Assembly: GCF_018141445.1 (NCBI RefSeq)
Contig: NZ_CP058649.1
Span: forward strand, 1,631,001-1,695,000
Reading direction: 5' to 3'
Origin: Vallitalea pronyensis
GTDB lineage: Bacteria; Bacillota; Clostridia; Lachnospirales; Vallitaleaceae
DNA: 64,000 nucleotides
The notes beneath the pieces are model-generated. The model was not told the DNA's origin. It saw only the letters and a list, made by a program, of their open reading frames with translations, and did not search any database. The position numbers and the translations under genes were made by a program. Positions 15,985-24,659 of the stretch are shown in pieces; position 1 is the stretch's first letter; each line of letters opens with the position of its first letter.

Positions 15985-18219
15985 ATGGACAAAAAATACG
16001 ATTCACTGAACGATAAACAAAAAGAAGCTGTTTTATATACAGAAGGCCCACTCCTCATATTAGCTGGAGCAGGGTCAGGAAAAACAAGGGTGTTAACCCA
16101 CCGTATTGCTTACTTGATAGAAGAAAAAAATGTTCCCCCATTTAACATTTTAGCCATTACCTTCACCAATAAAGCAGCTAAAGAAATGCGTGAAAGAGTT
16201 GATAATCTTATTGGTTATGGTAGTCAGGATATATGGGTCAGTACATTTCATTCCTCATGTGTGCGTATACTAAGGCGTCATATTGATAAAATTGGTTATG
16301 ACCGTTATTTTACCATTTATGATGCTGATGATCAAAAAAAGCTTGTGAGGGAATGTATGAAGCAGCTTAATATTGATCCTAAGCAATTCAAGGAAAGTAG
16401 CATCATTGGCAGTATTAGTTCAGCAAAAGATAAATTATTAACCCCAAAGAAGTACGAAAAACAAGCCAGTGACTACCGTGAAGAAGTCGTTGCTAAGGTG
16501 TACAAGCTGTATCAAGAACGCCTCAAGAAAAATAATGCCCTTGATTTTGATGATCTTTTGGTTAAAACGGTAGAACTGTTTAAGCTATGTCCGGATGTTT
16601 TAGCCAGTTATCAAGAAAAGTTCAAATACATCATGGTGGACGAATATCAAGATACCAATCATGTACAATATATGTTTGTTGGCTTATTGGCTAGTAAATA
16701 CCGTAATCTGTGTGTTGTCGGAGACGATGACCAGTCTATCTATCGTTTTAGAGGAGCAGATATTCGAAACATACTTGATTTTGAGAAAGATTTTGGTCAT
16801 GCTAAGGTCATTAAGCTGGAACAGAATTACCGCTCTACCAAAAATATATTAGAAGCCGCCAATCAAGTTATTCGCAATAATATGGGTCGAAAAAGCAAGA
16901 CGTTATTTACAGATAATGATGAGGGAGAACGTATTGATTATCGGTGCATGCCTGATGAAAAAAGTGAAGCAGCCTTTATTGCCAATAAAATTATAACAGG
17001 TGTAGAAGACCACGGTTATAACTATCGTCAATATGCGATTCTATACCGTACCAATGCCCAATCACGTGTACTTGAGGAGCGTTTTATCATGCAAAACATT
17101 CCATACAAGATTGTAGGCGGCATCTCTTTCTATCAGAGAAAAGAAATAAAAGATATTCTAGCTTATCTTAAAACCATTAATAACAGTACCGATGATATTG
17201 CTGTTAAGCGTATCATTAATGTACCAAGACGAGGTATTGGTGCAACAACCATTAATAGAATTGAAGATTATGCATATAATAATGATATCAGTTTCTTCCA
17301 AGCTCTCAGTGAAGTTAGTCAGATACCCAGCATATCTCGTGGAGCAAAGAAAGTAGAAGGTTTTGCCAACTTTATATTAGGTCTTCGGATTGAAATGCAG
17401 ACCATGAGTCTCGTAGAATTAACCGATGAGGTACTTAACCGGACTGGTTATATAAAAGAGTTAGAAGCTGAAGGCACCGATGAAGCTAAGAATCGTCTTG
17501 AGAACATTGGAGAGATGATTTCTAAGCTAACAGAATATGAAAATAATGCAGAAGAACCTACACTAAATGGGTTTCTTGAAGAGGTAGCATTGGTAGCTGA
17601 TATTGATAACTATAATGAAGATACCAATGTGGTTGTCATGATGACCATGCATAGTGCCAAAGGGCTTGAATTTCCATATGTGTTCATATCGGGTATGGAA
17701 GATGGACTTTTTCCAAGTTACATGAGTATATCATCTGGCTTACAAGAAGACATTGAAGAAGAACGTCGTCTATGCTATGTAGGAATCACAAGAGCAAAAG
17801 AGAAGCTCTATCTTATGGGAGCTAGTGCACGTATGATTCGAGGTATGACCCAGTATAACCCCATCTCCAGGTTTGTCCGAGAAATTAATGATGAATTGTT
17901 GGGTCTAGAAGAATACATGCCAAAAATGAGTGAAATAAACGATGCCCATGCAAAAGCATTAGAACAAGTGCGAAAACGTGCCAGACCCACGTTACGTGAA
18001 AAACCCTATGCTGTTAAGAAAAATGTTCACACCATGCCAACACCAACGCATCTAAAATTAGATTATGGCGTTGGCGATATCGTTAAACACATGAAATTTG
18101 GTATTGGTGAAGTCATGAACATAGCGCCAGGTGGGGCAGATTTTGAAGTAACAGTCAACTTCCCAAGTGCAGGAATTAAAAAGCTTATGGCAAGACTTGC
18201 AAATCTGAAAAAAGCATAA
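15985..18219 (+). CDS. pcrA: ATP-dependent DNA helicase PcrA/UvrD
   Basis: A superfamily 1A 3'-5' helicase (744 residues) for nucleotide-excision repair and clearing of replication forks. Seen in order: Q motif LNDKQKEAV, Walker A AGAGSGKT (27-34), ITFTNKAAKEM, motif II VDEYQDTN (about 217), GDDDQSIYRFRGA, LEQNYRS, and motifs V/VI in TMHSAKGLEFPYVF and RRLCYVGITRAKEKL. The C-terminal segment VGDIVKHMKFGIGEV is the Tudor-like domain that in PcrA binds RNA polymerase. AGGTGATG precedes the ATG. It is followed 95 bases later by a small acidic membrane protein. Confidence 0.97.
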   Translation: MDKKYDSLNDKQKEAVLYTEGPLLILAGAGSGKTRVLTHRIAYLIEEKNVPPFNILAITFTNKAAKEMRERVDNLIGYGSQDIWVSTFHSSCVRILRRHIDKIGYDRYFTIYDADDQKKLVRECMKQLNIDPKQFKESSIIGSISSAKDKLLTPKKYEKQASDYREEVVAKVYKLYQERLKKNNALDFDDLLVKTVELFKLCPDVLASYQEKFKYIMVDEYQDTNHVQYMFVGLLASKYRNLCVVGDDDQSIYRFRGADIRNILDFEKDFGHAKVIKLEQNYRSTKNILEAANQVIRNNMGRKSKTLFTDNDEGERIDYRCMPDEKSEAAFIANKIITGVEDHGYNYRQYAILYRTNAQSRVLEERFIMQNIPYKIVGGISFYQRKEIKDILAYLKTINNSTDDIAVKRIINVPRRGIGATTINRIEDYAYNNDISFFQALSEVSQIPSISRGAKKVEGFANFILGLRIEMQTMSLVELTDEVLNRTGYIKELEAEGTDEAKNRLENIGEMISKLTEYENNAEEPTLNGFLEEVALVADIDNYNEDTNVVVMMTMHSAKGLEFPYVFISGMEDGLFPSYMSISSGLQEDIEEERRLCYVGITRAKEKLYLMGASARMIRGMTQYNPISRFVREINDELLGLEEYMPKMSEINDAHAKALEQVRKRARPTLREKPYAVKKNVHTMPTPTHLKLDYGVGDIVKHMKFGIGEVMNIAPGGADFEVTVNFPSAGIKKLMARLANLKKA

Positions 18220-18314
18220 TTAAATTTTTTATTAAAATAAGAATAAAAAGCGTTTCAATATGCACAAAATAGTGGTATAATTATACAAAATATCTATGAA
18301 AGGTTGGTGTAAGT

Positions 18315-18659
18315 ATGATCGAGAAATTCAAGAAAGAAGAGCTGCTTAATATAAAACAAGTCAATGACTTTCTTAAGAAGTTCAACAGGGGTAAAGAGGA
18401 AGAGAAGAAGTGTAAGTGGAAAGTTTGGGTTTGGGTAGCAGTAGGTGCTGTGGTCATCGCAGCCGGCGCATTTGCTTTATATAAGCTACTTGCACCAAAC
18501 GAATTCGAGGATTTCGAAGAAGAAGACTTTGAAGAATTCGAAGAGTTTGACGATGAAGAATTTGAAGAATTCGAAGATGATGAGAACAACAGTGAGAACC
18601 AAGACAGCCAAGAATCTGAGGACTCTACAGATCAGGAATATGAAACTGAAGAAGAGTAA
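18315..18659 (+). CDS. Small membrane protein with acidic tail
   Basis: A 114-residue protein with three distinct parts. A basic N-terminus of about 38 residues contains many Lys and Glu. A single membrane segment (VWVWVAVGAVVIAAGAFALY, about 41-60) follows. The cytoplasmic or external tail of about 50 residues is almost only Glu, Asp, Phe, Asn and Ser, with FEEFEE-type repeats and codon repeats (GAAGAATTCGAAGA) that suggest slippage expansion. No family is recognised with confidence. It follows pcrA on the same strand and ends at a strong terminator. It may be a membrane-anchored polyanion interacting with basic proteins; that is speculation. Confidence 0.75.
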   Translation: MIEKFKKEELLNIKQVNDFLKKFNRGKEEEKKCKWKVWVWVAVGAVVIAAGAFALYKLLAPNEFEDFEEEDFEEFEEFDDEEFEEFEDDENNSENQDSQESEDSTDQEYETEEE

Positions 18660-18664
18660 ATCAC

Positions 18665-18692
18665 AGCGGAGATTATATCTCCGCTATCTTTA
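18665..18692 (+). terminator. Intrinsic terminator after the acidic membrane protein
   Basis: AGCGGAGAT (18665-18673) pairs with ATCTCCGCT (18677-18685) around a three-base loop, followed by ATCTTT. It would end the pcrA and acidic-protein transcript. Confidence 0.7.
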
Positions 18693-18843
18693 AGTTATGG
18701 ATTATATAAACCATATGCAATGACTATAAGGTTACATAACGATGGTGTAAGTTGATTAAGGTAATTTCTTACCACATCAAGTGCAGTTACTTTTTAGATT
18801 ATATTATTAACACAGTATGCTATACCTAAGGAGATTTCTAAGC

Positions 18844-20196
18844 ATGAAAAAGAAAGATGTTGTTGAAGGACTTATAACAAAAGTAAACTTCCCTAATAAG
18901 GGTGTGATGGATATAGATGGTGAGAAGGTTGTTGTTAAGAACGTCATTCCAGGGCAGACAATCAAAGCCAGAATCACTAAGAAGAGAAGAAACAAAATTG
19001 AAGGACGCCTACTAGAGGTCGTGGAGAAATCATCTCTAGAAGAGGATACACCTTGTCCTGTTTTTGGTCAGTGTGGAGGGTGTCTCTATCAATCGCTACC
19101 TTATGAAGAACAACTTAAATTAAAGGCATCACAAGTCATTGAATTATTAAATACACTTAACGTACCTTATGAATATGAAGGCATAACGCCTAGTCCTCAT
19201 GTATATCATTATCGCAATAAGATGGAATATAGTTTTGGTGATGCATTTAAAAATGGTCCTCTAGCCCTTGGTATGCACAAAAGAGGCGCATTCCATGATA
19301 TTGTTACCGTGGATGCATGCAAGATTGTTGATGAAGATTTTAATACCACCTTAAAAACAACACTTGCTTATTTTGGTGATAAAGATATACCTTATTATGC
19401 TAAAAGGTCCCATGAAGGTTATTTGCGTCATTTAGTCGTACGTAAAGGGACTAAAACAAAAGAGATACTGATTAATCTCGTAACATCTTCTCAAATGTCT
19501 ATTGATCTTACAGCATGGGTAGAAAAAGTAAGTACTGTTCCCCTAAAGGGTGAGATTGTATCCATCATGCATACCATTAATGATTCTGTAGCCGATGTGG
19601 TAAAAGCAGATGAGATTAGAAAACTCTATGGCAAAGATTACTTTACGGAGGAGTTACTGGGCCTAAAATTTCACGTATCCGCTTTTTCGTTTTTTCAAAC
19701 CAATTCATTAGGTGCAGAGAAGCTCTACTCTGTAGTACGTGACTATGTGGGTGAGACGAAAGATAAAATAATTTTTGATCTCTACAGCGGAACAGGTACC
19801 ATCACCCAGATATTAGCACCTGTTGCCAAGAAGGCTGTTGGTGTAGAAATTGTAGAAGAGGCTGTAGAGGCCGCTAAACAGAATGCTAAATTAAATGGAC
19901 TTGATAACTGCGAATTTATAGCTGGTGATGTCCTAAAAGTCATTGATTCATTACAGGATAAGCCTGATATTATTGTACTGGACCCGCCAAGAGATGGTAT
20001 TCATCCCAAGGCATTGCAGAAGATTATTGATTTTGGTGTGGAGCAGATTGTGTATGTGTCTTGTAAACCGACTTCTTTGGTGAGGGATCTTGAAGTCTTG
20101 TTAGCAAGAGGGTATCAATTAGATAAGGTGAGATGTGTGGATATGTTTCCGCACACGGTACATGTAGAAACTATAGCTAAGATAACACTGAAATAA
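18844..20196 (+). CDS. rlmD: 23S rRNA (uracil-5-)-methyltransferase RlmD family
   Basis: An S-adenosylmethionine-dependent m5U methyltransferase of 450 residues. An N-terminal TRAM domain (about 1-62) is followed by the iron-sulfur cysteines C71, C77 and C80 plus one near 160. The SAM-binding motif DLYSGTGTITQ, the motif DPPRDGIHP and the catalytic cysteine in YVSCKP (about 401) are also present. The start at 18844 has AAGGAG ten bases upstream. Family members modify U747 and/or U1939 of 23S rRNA; which one is not clear here. A remnant repeating its 3' end lies at about 20801. Confidence 0.92.
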   Translation: MKKKDVVEGLITKVNFPNKGVMDIDGEKVVVKNVIPGQTIKARITKKRRNKIEGRLLEVVEKSSLEEDTPCPVFGQCGGCLYQSLPYEEQLKLKASQVIELLNTLNVPYEYEGITPSPHVYHYRNKMEYSFGDAFKNGPLALGMHKRGAFHDIVTVDACKIVDEDFNTTLKTTLAYFGDKDIPYYAKRSHEGYLRHLVVRKGTKTKEILINLVTSSQMSIDLTAWVEKVSTVPLKGEIVSIMHTINDSVADVVKADEIRKLYGKDYFTEELLGLKFHVSAFSFFQTNSLGAEKLYSVVRDYVGETKDKIIFDLYSGTGTITQILAPVAKKAVGVEIVEEAVEAAKQNAKLNGLDNCEFIAGDVLKVIDSLQDKPDIIVLDPPRDGIHPKALQKIIDFGVEQIVYVSCKPTSLVRDLEVLLARGYQLDKVRCVDMFPHTVHVETIAKITLK

Positions 20197-20222
20197 CTGA
20201 GTTAAACAAATATTTGAGTTTA

Positions 20223-20570
20223 TTAAATAAAAGGTTGTTGACCTGTAGGCCAAAGATAATTTTGTCCAGCAGTCCATTGACGAATGACACCATTTTCATC
20301 CCATATCTTATATTGAAAAGGAGACTGTATGACAATGTTTGCTGCCAAAAGATTAACACATGTATCATCAACAAAATTATACACCAAGTAATATTTCCCA
20401 TCATTAGCTTTGACTGTAGCAAAATAATACATTATACCTTTTAATTGGTCACCTATAAAATAGCTGGCTATAGCGATTCCTGACCCTGGCTTATTTGGAA
20501 GTGTCGCAAAACGATTAAGTTTTTTAGCTGTTGCTAAAATGTCTGGGGGTATTTGATGTGTACTTCTCAT
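20223..20570 (-). CDS. Hypothetical protein (115 aa)
   Basis: A complete 115-residue frame beginning MRSTHQIPPDILATAKK with AAGGAGG just upstream of the ATG. It is rich in aromatic residues (YYF, KYYLVYNF, YKIWDENG), without a signal peptide or membrane segment, and suggests a small beta-rich domain. No family is recognised. It lies between rlmD and a remnant copy of an rlmD-like 3' end, so it may be part of a small insertion that duplicated the boundary. Confidence 0.65.
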   Translation of the reverse strand: MRSTHQIPPDILATAKKLNRFATLPNKPGSGIAIASYFIGDQLKGIMYYFATVKANDGKYYLVYNFVDDTCVNLLAANIVIQSPFQYKIWDENGVIRQWTAGQNYLWPTGQQPFI

Positions 20571-20800
20571 AAAATTACCTCCTTGTTACTTTTTCAATTA
20601 ATACATAATATGCTGTACAGATTAGAATTATTAATTTAAATGTTTACTTAAGAACCATCAGGAACCATTAGAACCATTAGGGACGGTTCTTATTGACACG
20701 ACAATATCAATTTGATAAAAAAACGCCAAGAGTAAGTAGAAAAAGAAGTAGTAGCGGTTATTATTATATAATGATTAGGGGAAACAAACGTCATTGTGTT

Positions 20801-20901
20801 TGGCCAGAGGGTATCAATTAGAGAATGTGAGGTGTGTGGATATGTTTCCACATACGGGGCATGTGGAGACGTGTGTAAAGCTAGTCAGGAACGGAGATTA
20901 G
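20801..20901 (+). pseudogene. Remnant C-terminus of an RlmD-like methyltransferase
   Basis: In frame, this stretch reads RGYQLENVRCVDMFPHTGHV and continues ETCVKLVRNGD to a stop. It repeats the last part of rlmD (RGYQLDKVRCVDMFPHT), including at DNA level, but ends with a different tail and has no 5' portion. It is a gene scrap, either from a lost paralogue or from a duplication created when the DNA between 20197 and 20800 was acquired. Confidence 0.8.
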
Positions 20902-21260
20902 GTATGGGGATTATGTTTGCATAGTTGGGATTTTTATGAGGTGGAATGAGTGAACATAATTACTAATTTTGTATAATAGTACAAGTATTTGAAAAATAAA
21001 TAATACATTACAATAATAAATTTACCAGTGAATTTTTAAATGTAATAGGTATCAATTAATTTTGTGAAGGCTAGTATTTATAAGGGCTTTACAAACTCGC
21101 ATGCAATAAATTATATAATAAGAGTTATCGGCAGCACATTTTTTACAGAAGTAATTGTTGAACTTTAGAATAGATTTGAAATAATGGTTTTATTTTGAGA
21201 CTATAATTTTAAGGGTGTATTTAATTTAGCTGATGAATATTATTGAAATAACTTTATGTA

Positions 21261-21357
21261 AAAGTTTAGAGCCTGTTAGAGCTGCAGAAAAGCATTAATC
21301 GTCTGAGCAATAGCGAGTTTTAATGCAAACTGGTACAAGCATTAGGCTCTAAACTTT
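21261..21357. repeat. 97-bp foldback element
   Basis: The ends AAAGTTTAGAGCCT (21261-21274) and AGGCTCTAAACTTT (21344-21357) are perfect inverted repeats. The inner sequences AAAAGCATTAA and TTTTAATGC add further pairing. The sequence is non-coding and probably a small non-autonomous element or structured RNA. The surrounding 20902-21479 is A+T-rich without a gene. Confidence 0.7.
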
Positions 21358-21479
21358 AGAATATCAGTTTTTGGAATAATATTCTTCAACAAAATTTAGG
21401 CACCCTAATTTTGAAAATCAATTCAAAAATCAATGATTTTTTGATATAATATGTAGATGATTTATTTTGGAGGCGATCA

Positions 21480-21573
21480 TGAGATATATAGGTTCAAAAG
21501 AAAAACTATTAGAGTTTATTATGGATACCATAAGTACTGTTGTCGGTAATATTAATGGAGCAATAGTAGGTGA
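21480..21573 (+). pseudogene. N-terminal scrap of a D12-class DNA adenine methylase
   Basis: GGAGGCGATC precedes the ATG at 21480. The frame starts MRYIGSKEKLLEFIMDT, which is the characteristic start of Dam-like (D12 class) adenine methylases, where the RYIGSK loop is part of the SAM-binding region. Similarity stops after about 31 residues, where the sequence continues as an IS66 transposase. The methylase is therefore cut off by the insertion or a deletion next to it. Confidence 0.75.
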
Positions 21574-22368
21574 TATGAAGATGGTCGAGATGCCAATAAG
21601 GTCTCTAAGATGTGGGTCTATGCCACTGGACATACAGATGAAGGGATTTGTCTATATGATTACCGAACCACAAGAGCCGGTAAACATGCAAAAAACTTCC
21701 TTCATGGCTTTAACGGGTACTTACATACGGACGGATATGCAGGATACAATGTAGTCCCTAATATTAAACTGGTTGGCTGCCTTGCCCATGTTCGCAGAAA
21801 GTATAGCCAAGCCCTTACTGCCATCAAAGATGTGGAATCCACTAGCCATACCAAAGCAAAAGAAGGACTTCAATACTGCAATCAACTGTTTGCATTGGAA
21901 AAGAAGTGGAAGGCTCTTTCTCCAGAAGATCGACATGAAAAGCGACAAGAAGAAATGGAACCAATTCTTGACGCCTTCTTTGCATGGGCAAAAAATATGA
22001 AGAAAGTTGCCTTATCCAAAAGTGCCCTCGGCAGTGCAATCCAATACACCATCAATCAATGGCCTAAAGTAATTACTATACTAGCAGATGGCAGATTAGA
22101 AATTTCGAATAATCGAGCCGAACGAATGGTGAAACCATTTGTGATCAATCGAAAGAACTTCTTGTTTTGCAATACAGCAAAAGGTGCTCAGGCCAGTGCC
22201 ATTGTCCAAAGTATTGTGGAGACAGCCAAAGCCAATAAAATAAAACCATTAGCGTATCTTACCTATCTTTTTGAACAACTTCCAAATATCGATGTCAATA
22301 ATTCAGAAGAATTAAATACACTCCTTCCATGGTCTGAATCCATACCGCAAAACTGTAAAACTGAATAA
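21574..22368 (+). pseudogene. IS66-family transposase, 5'-truncated
   Basis: The C-terminal half of an IS66 TnpC transposase (about 264 codons). The first residues read DEDGRDANKVSKMWVYATGH, the central part has the catalytic-core motif YLHTDGYAGYN and VGCLAHVRRKY, and the end has DGRLEISNNRAERMVKPF with the conserved Glu. The N-terminal half is missing, replaced by a methylase start in the junction near 21573. TnpA and TnpB, the usual companions, are absent, so the element cannot move by itself. Confidence 0.92.
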
Positions 22369-22407
22369 TATTTTATGACATATGATCCCCATCTCTTTCA
22401 ACGTGGG

Positions 22408-22424
22408 GATTATTTGACGCATAC
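22408..22424. mobile_element. Probable right end of the truncated IS66 element
   Basis: The sequence ATTATTTGACGCATAC lies 45 bases after the transposase stop. IS66-group ends typically read GTAAGCG...; its complement here (GTATGCGTCAAATAAT) fits in shape. An unrelated coding fragment begins immediately afterwards, supporting this as the element border. The left end is lost. Confidence 0.6.
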
Positions 22425-22682
22425 CCTGTTCCAAACGGCTATTCTTCTTATGAAATTCCAGTTTGCACTATTGCAAAAGCATGGATAGAAGGAGAAGAAT
22501 ATGACATATTCTCAAATGCACATCAGCTAACAGTTCAAGGGATTAATAAATATGGATATGAAGTTGATTGGCAAAATTACTTTGCCTGTGAAGTATATAC
22601 GGATGCACGATTCGGAGTACCTAAGAGTAATGGACAGAATGTTTTAATTTTGGATTATTACATTCCTTGTATTAAGAAGTAA
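22425..22682 (+). pseudogene. C-terminal fragment of a GyrI-like effector-domain protein
   Basis: An 86-codon open frame directly abuts the IS66 end and lacks a start. It reads PVPNGYSSYEIP-like (PNGYSSYEIPVCTIAKAW), then YEVDWQNYFACEVYTD and ends LDYYIPCIKK. This pattern matches the C-terminal effector-binding domain (GyrI-like) of AraC/MerR-type regulators. The 5' part of the gene is missing. It is unrelated to the methylase scrap on the other side of the element, so the IS is associated with a rearrangement. Confidence 0.65.
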
Positions 22683-22699
22683 TGATAATATCTTTTCAA

Positions 22700-22840
22700 T
22701 AACCTAACAAAACCGCAGTCCTCAGAAGGCTCTGCCTTCCTGTGGGCAAGCTACTTTGTTTAACAAAGTAGCTTGATGGGAGGTATCCCATGCCCTCTAA
22801 ATACTTGGGAGCGTTGCTCCCAAACCCTGAAAACGGAAAC
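22700..22840. repeat. Array of short perfect hairpins
   Basis: Several stem-loops follow one another: GAAGGC...GCCTTC, AGCTACTTTG/CAAAGTAGCT around TTTAA, TGGGA/TCCCA, and TTGGGAGC/GCTCCCAA. No frame spans them on the plus strand, and a weak minus-strand ORF here is judged a shadow. The layout suggests a structured RNA or plasmid/mobilisation-related region, since a MobC scrap follows immediately. Confidence 0.55.
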
Positions 22841-22893
22841 TTGTATAGAATGTTATACTTCAAAGAATAGGATAACTCCAAGCCCTTGAGAGG

Positions 22894-23067
22894 GATATTA
22901 CTATTTATGAAGGTCTTAAGCAGCATACCTATCAATTATCTAAACTAGGCTCTAATCTTAATCAAGTACTCATACTAGCCCATCAAGGTAAGCTGGCCAC
23001 CATAGACATCATGCCAATAAAAAAGGAGATATATGATATATGGCAATTATTGAACAAATTAAAGTAG
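22894..23067 (+). pseudogene. MobC-like mobilisation protein, C-terminal fragment
   Basis: A 58-codon frame with no start reads DITIYEGLKQHTYQLSKLGS, then NLNQVLILAHQGK and ends WQLLNKLK. The motif of paired helices with GxNLNQ(V/L)..LA resembles the C-terminus of bacterial MobC-type relaxosome accessory proteins, which help relaxases nick transfer origins. It is evidence of a former mobilisable plasmid or conjugative element in this region. Confidence 0.7.
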
Positions 23068-23090
23068 TGTCTCATTCTTTGTGTAAACCA

Positions 23091-23430
23091 CAAATCGCAG
23101 GGACAGGTTCCTTAATTTACAGCTTCTGCACCGAATGATAGTTAGTCTTGTAATCCTTGCTATCCGTATTACCGATATCCCGTCAATCATATATGAACAC
23201 GGTTACGCATCAAGCAATAAACATAAATAATGTACCTACTCTTTTCTTTATAGTGCGCAAACATTGCAATAAACTTTTATTTATCCTCATTCATCTTCAA
23301 ACAAATGCTGCCGATTGATTCTCTTAACATGATATGATATACCCCACTTTTACACTTGTTATTCTTGGCACTTTATATTACTTGACAGCATTATATTACA
23401 TGTTTTTTATAAAATCAAGGAACCTGTCCC
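23091..23430. repeat. Inverted GGGACAGGTTCC repeats
   Basis: GGGACAGGTTCCTTAATTT at about 23100 and its near complement TCAAGGAACCTGTCCC at about 23415 face each other 320 bases apart. The bases between them hold no ORF. A related GGGACGGTTC/AAGAACC hairpin occurs at 20651-20698. These resemble short REP-type repeats spread by RAYT or IS200-like transposases, and an IS200 scrap begins at the right copy. Confidence 0.5.
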
Positions 23431-23598
23431 CTAGATTCTACTAAATTTCGGAGGTATTCTTACAAACATGTGCACGTGGTCTTTGCAACATTCTGCTTCT
23501 ATGATCTCTACTCCTTTTCTTTCACATAGCTCTCTTAATATTTTCCCTATATCTTGTTTAATCTTTCCGTATATCACTTGTCTTCGATATTTGGTTTC
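23431..23598 (-). pseudogene. IS200/IS605 TnpA fragment
   Basis: A 56-codon frame reads YRRQVIYGKIKQDIGKILRE and then EAECCKDHVHMFVRIPPKF. This is the IS200/IS605 Y1 transposase N-terminal half with the HVH (HUH-type) metal motif. The first residues and the catalytic tyrosine half are both missing, so it is inactive. A short A+T-rich stretch to 23793 and a repeated terminator follow. Confidence 0.85.
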
Positions 23599-23634
23599 CC
23601 TTGCAGAGCAAGGGATTTATTGATGGTATCAACC

Positions 23635-23664
23635 ATAGGCTGTCAACATCTGTTGACAGCCTAT
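23635..23664 (+). terminator. Perfect hairpin, copy 1 of a repeated terminator
   Basis: A 14-bp perfect stem (ATAGGCTGTCAACA, complement at 23651-23664) closes on two bases and is followed by TTTATC. Nearly the same sequence, including the AACC before it, recurs at 40167-40194. Confidence 0.7.
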
Positions 23665-23793
23665 TTATCATGTGTGAAAATAGATGTTGTTATTACTTCT
23701 AAAATATAAACAACCTATTCACGATTTACTCATAGGAGGTTTACACAAAAATGCTTATACTCTCATTTCTACCTATTAAACTATAAGCTATAA

Positions 23794-24455
23794 TTACTTA
23801 TGGTTATTTAAAATTATATTCCTCTTCTTTTGAAATCTAATGTCATCATAAGGTCTAAATATTCCAGGTTTATTAATAAAGTCACCGTTTCCTGTTTCTA
23901 AAAATTTTCTAATCCCTTCTCCATTGATCCAATAAAAAATTGCCCAATCTTCAAAACTCCATTCCGAGTCGAAGTCTTCTAATTCATAATCTACATAAAC
24001 TAAACTTCCATCTCTTAAAATAAAATTTGCTGGAAAATAGTCTATATTTTTCCCTTTTTCAGTTACGTTTTCGATATTTTAAATATTTTTTTCCAAATAT
24101 CATCATCTATTTTGTTTTCAGCCACTAAATCAATAATATTTGATCCATTAATATATTCTTTGACTAATATTTTTAATTTTGAATCATATCCTAAAAGCTG
24201 AGCTAAAGGTATATCAAGCTTTACTAATTCTTCATACACCGAGACTTCATAGCTTAGTATCTCCTCTTCTGGAATTGGATTAATCTTAGGATCATCCGTT
24301 TCATATTCATAAAATTTAACTGCAATAAGTTCACCATTTGACTCATATAAATCTACATAACCAGATTTACCTCTCCCAAGATTTCTAACTCTTTTGTATT
24401 TCGTATCATCAATTACTAATGTTTTTTCGTTTATTCTAATTATTTGTTTTATCAT
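23794..24455 (-). pseudogene. Protein kinase-fold protein, frameshifted
   Basis: The N-lobe is encoded from ATG 24455: glycine-rich loop LGRGKSGYVDL and the lysine in IAVKFYEYE, then LVKEYINGSN as hinge. The frame stops at 24063, but the adjacent frame continues with ENVTEKGKNIDYFPANFIL, which has the catalytic Asp and Asn, then VDYELED (DFG-like position) and EDWAIFYWINGEG, to a stop at 23794. Restoring one A in the run at about 24077-24080 rejoins the two parts. The whole (about 220 residues) resembles the aminoglycoside phosphotransferase/Ser-Thr kinase-like clan. The substrate is unknown. Confidence 0.72.
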
Positions 24456-24532
24456 TATCAAACTCTCAACTCCTATTATATTAAACAATGCAACACTTAT
24501 ACTTATCAAGAAATTTACACTCGCTTAACTAG

Positions 24533-24638
24533 TGTTTGGAACATTCATTACTAGTTTCTAAAAAATTTTTTAGCTCAACTTCATCATTTGGTTTTCTTAA
24601 CATATCTAGAGCATAATCCCTTTTAACGTATTTTTCTT
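24533..24638 (-). pseudogene. Unidentified coding scrap
   Basis: A 35-codon frame without a start reads EKYVKRDYALDMLRKPNDEV and ends ETSNECSKH. It is codon-like and charged, but no family is recognised. It lies between the kinase pseudogene and the immunity-gene remnant, on the same strand. Confidence 0.3.
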
Positions 24639-24659
24639 TTTACAAAAGTATTATCAGTT

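Noticed and set aside
21069..21092. Similarity of GTATTTATAAGGGCTTT here to GTATTTACAAGGGCTTT at about 31647
   Set aside because: The match is short and lies in unrelated context; it may be chance or a weak element border, not enough to call a repeat.
22696..22935. Minus-strand ORF over the hairpin array
   Set aside because: The frame results from palindromic DNA and has no family resemblance or start signal.
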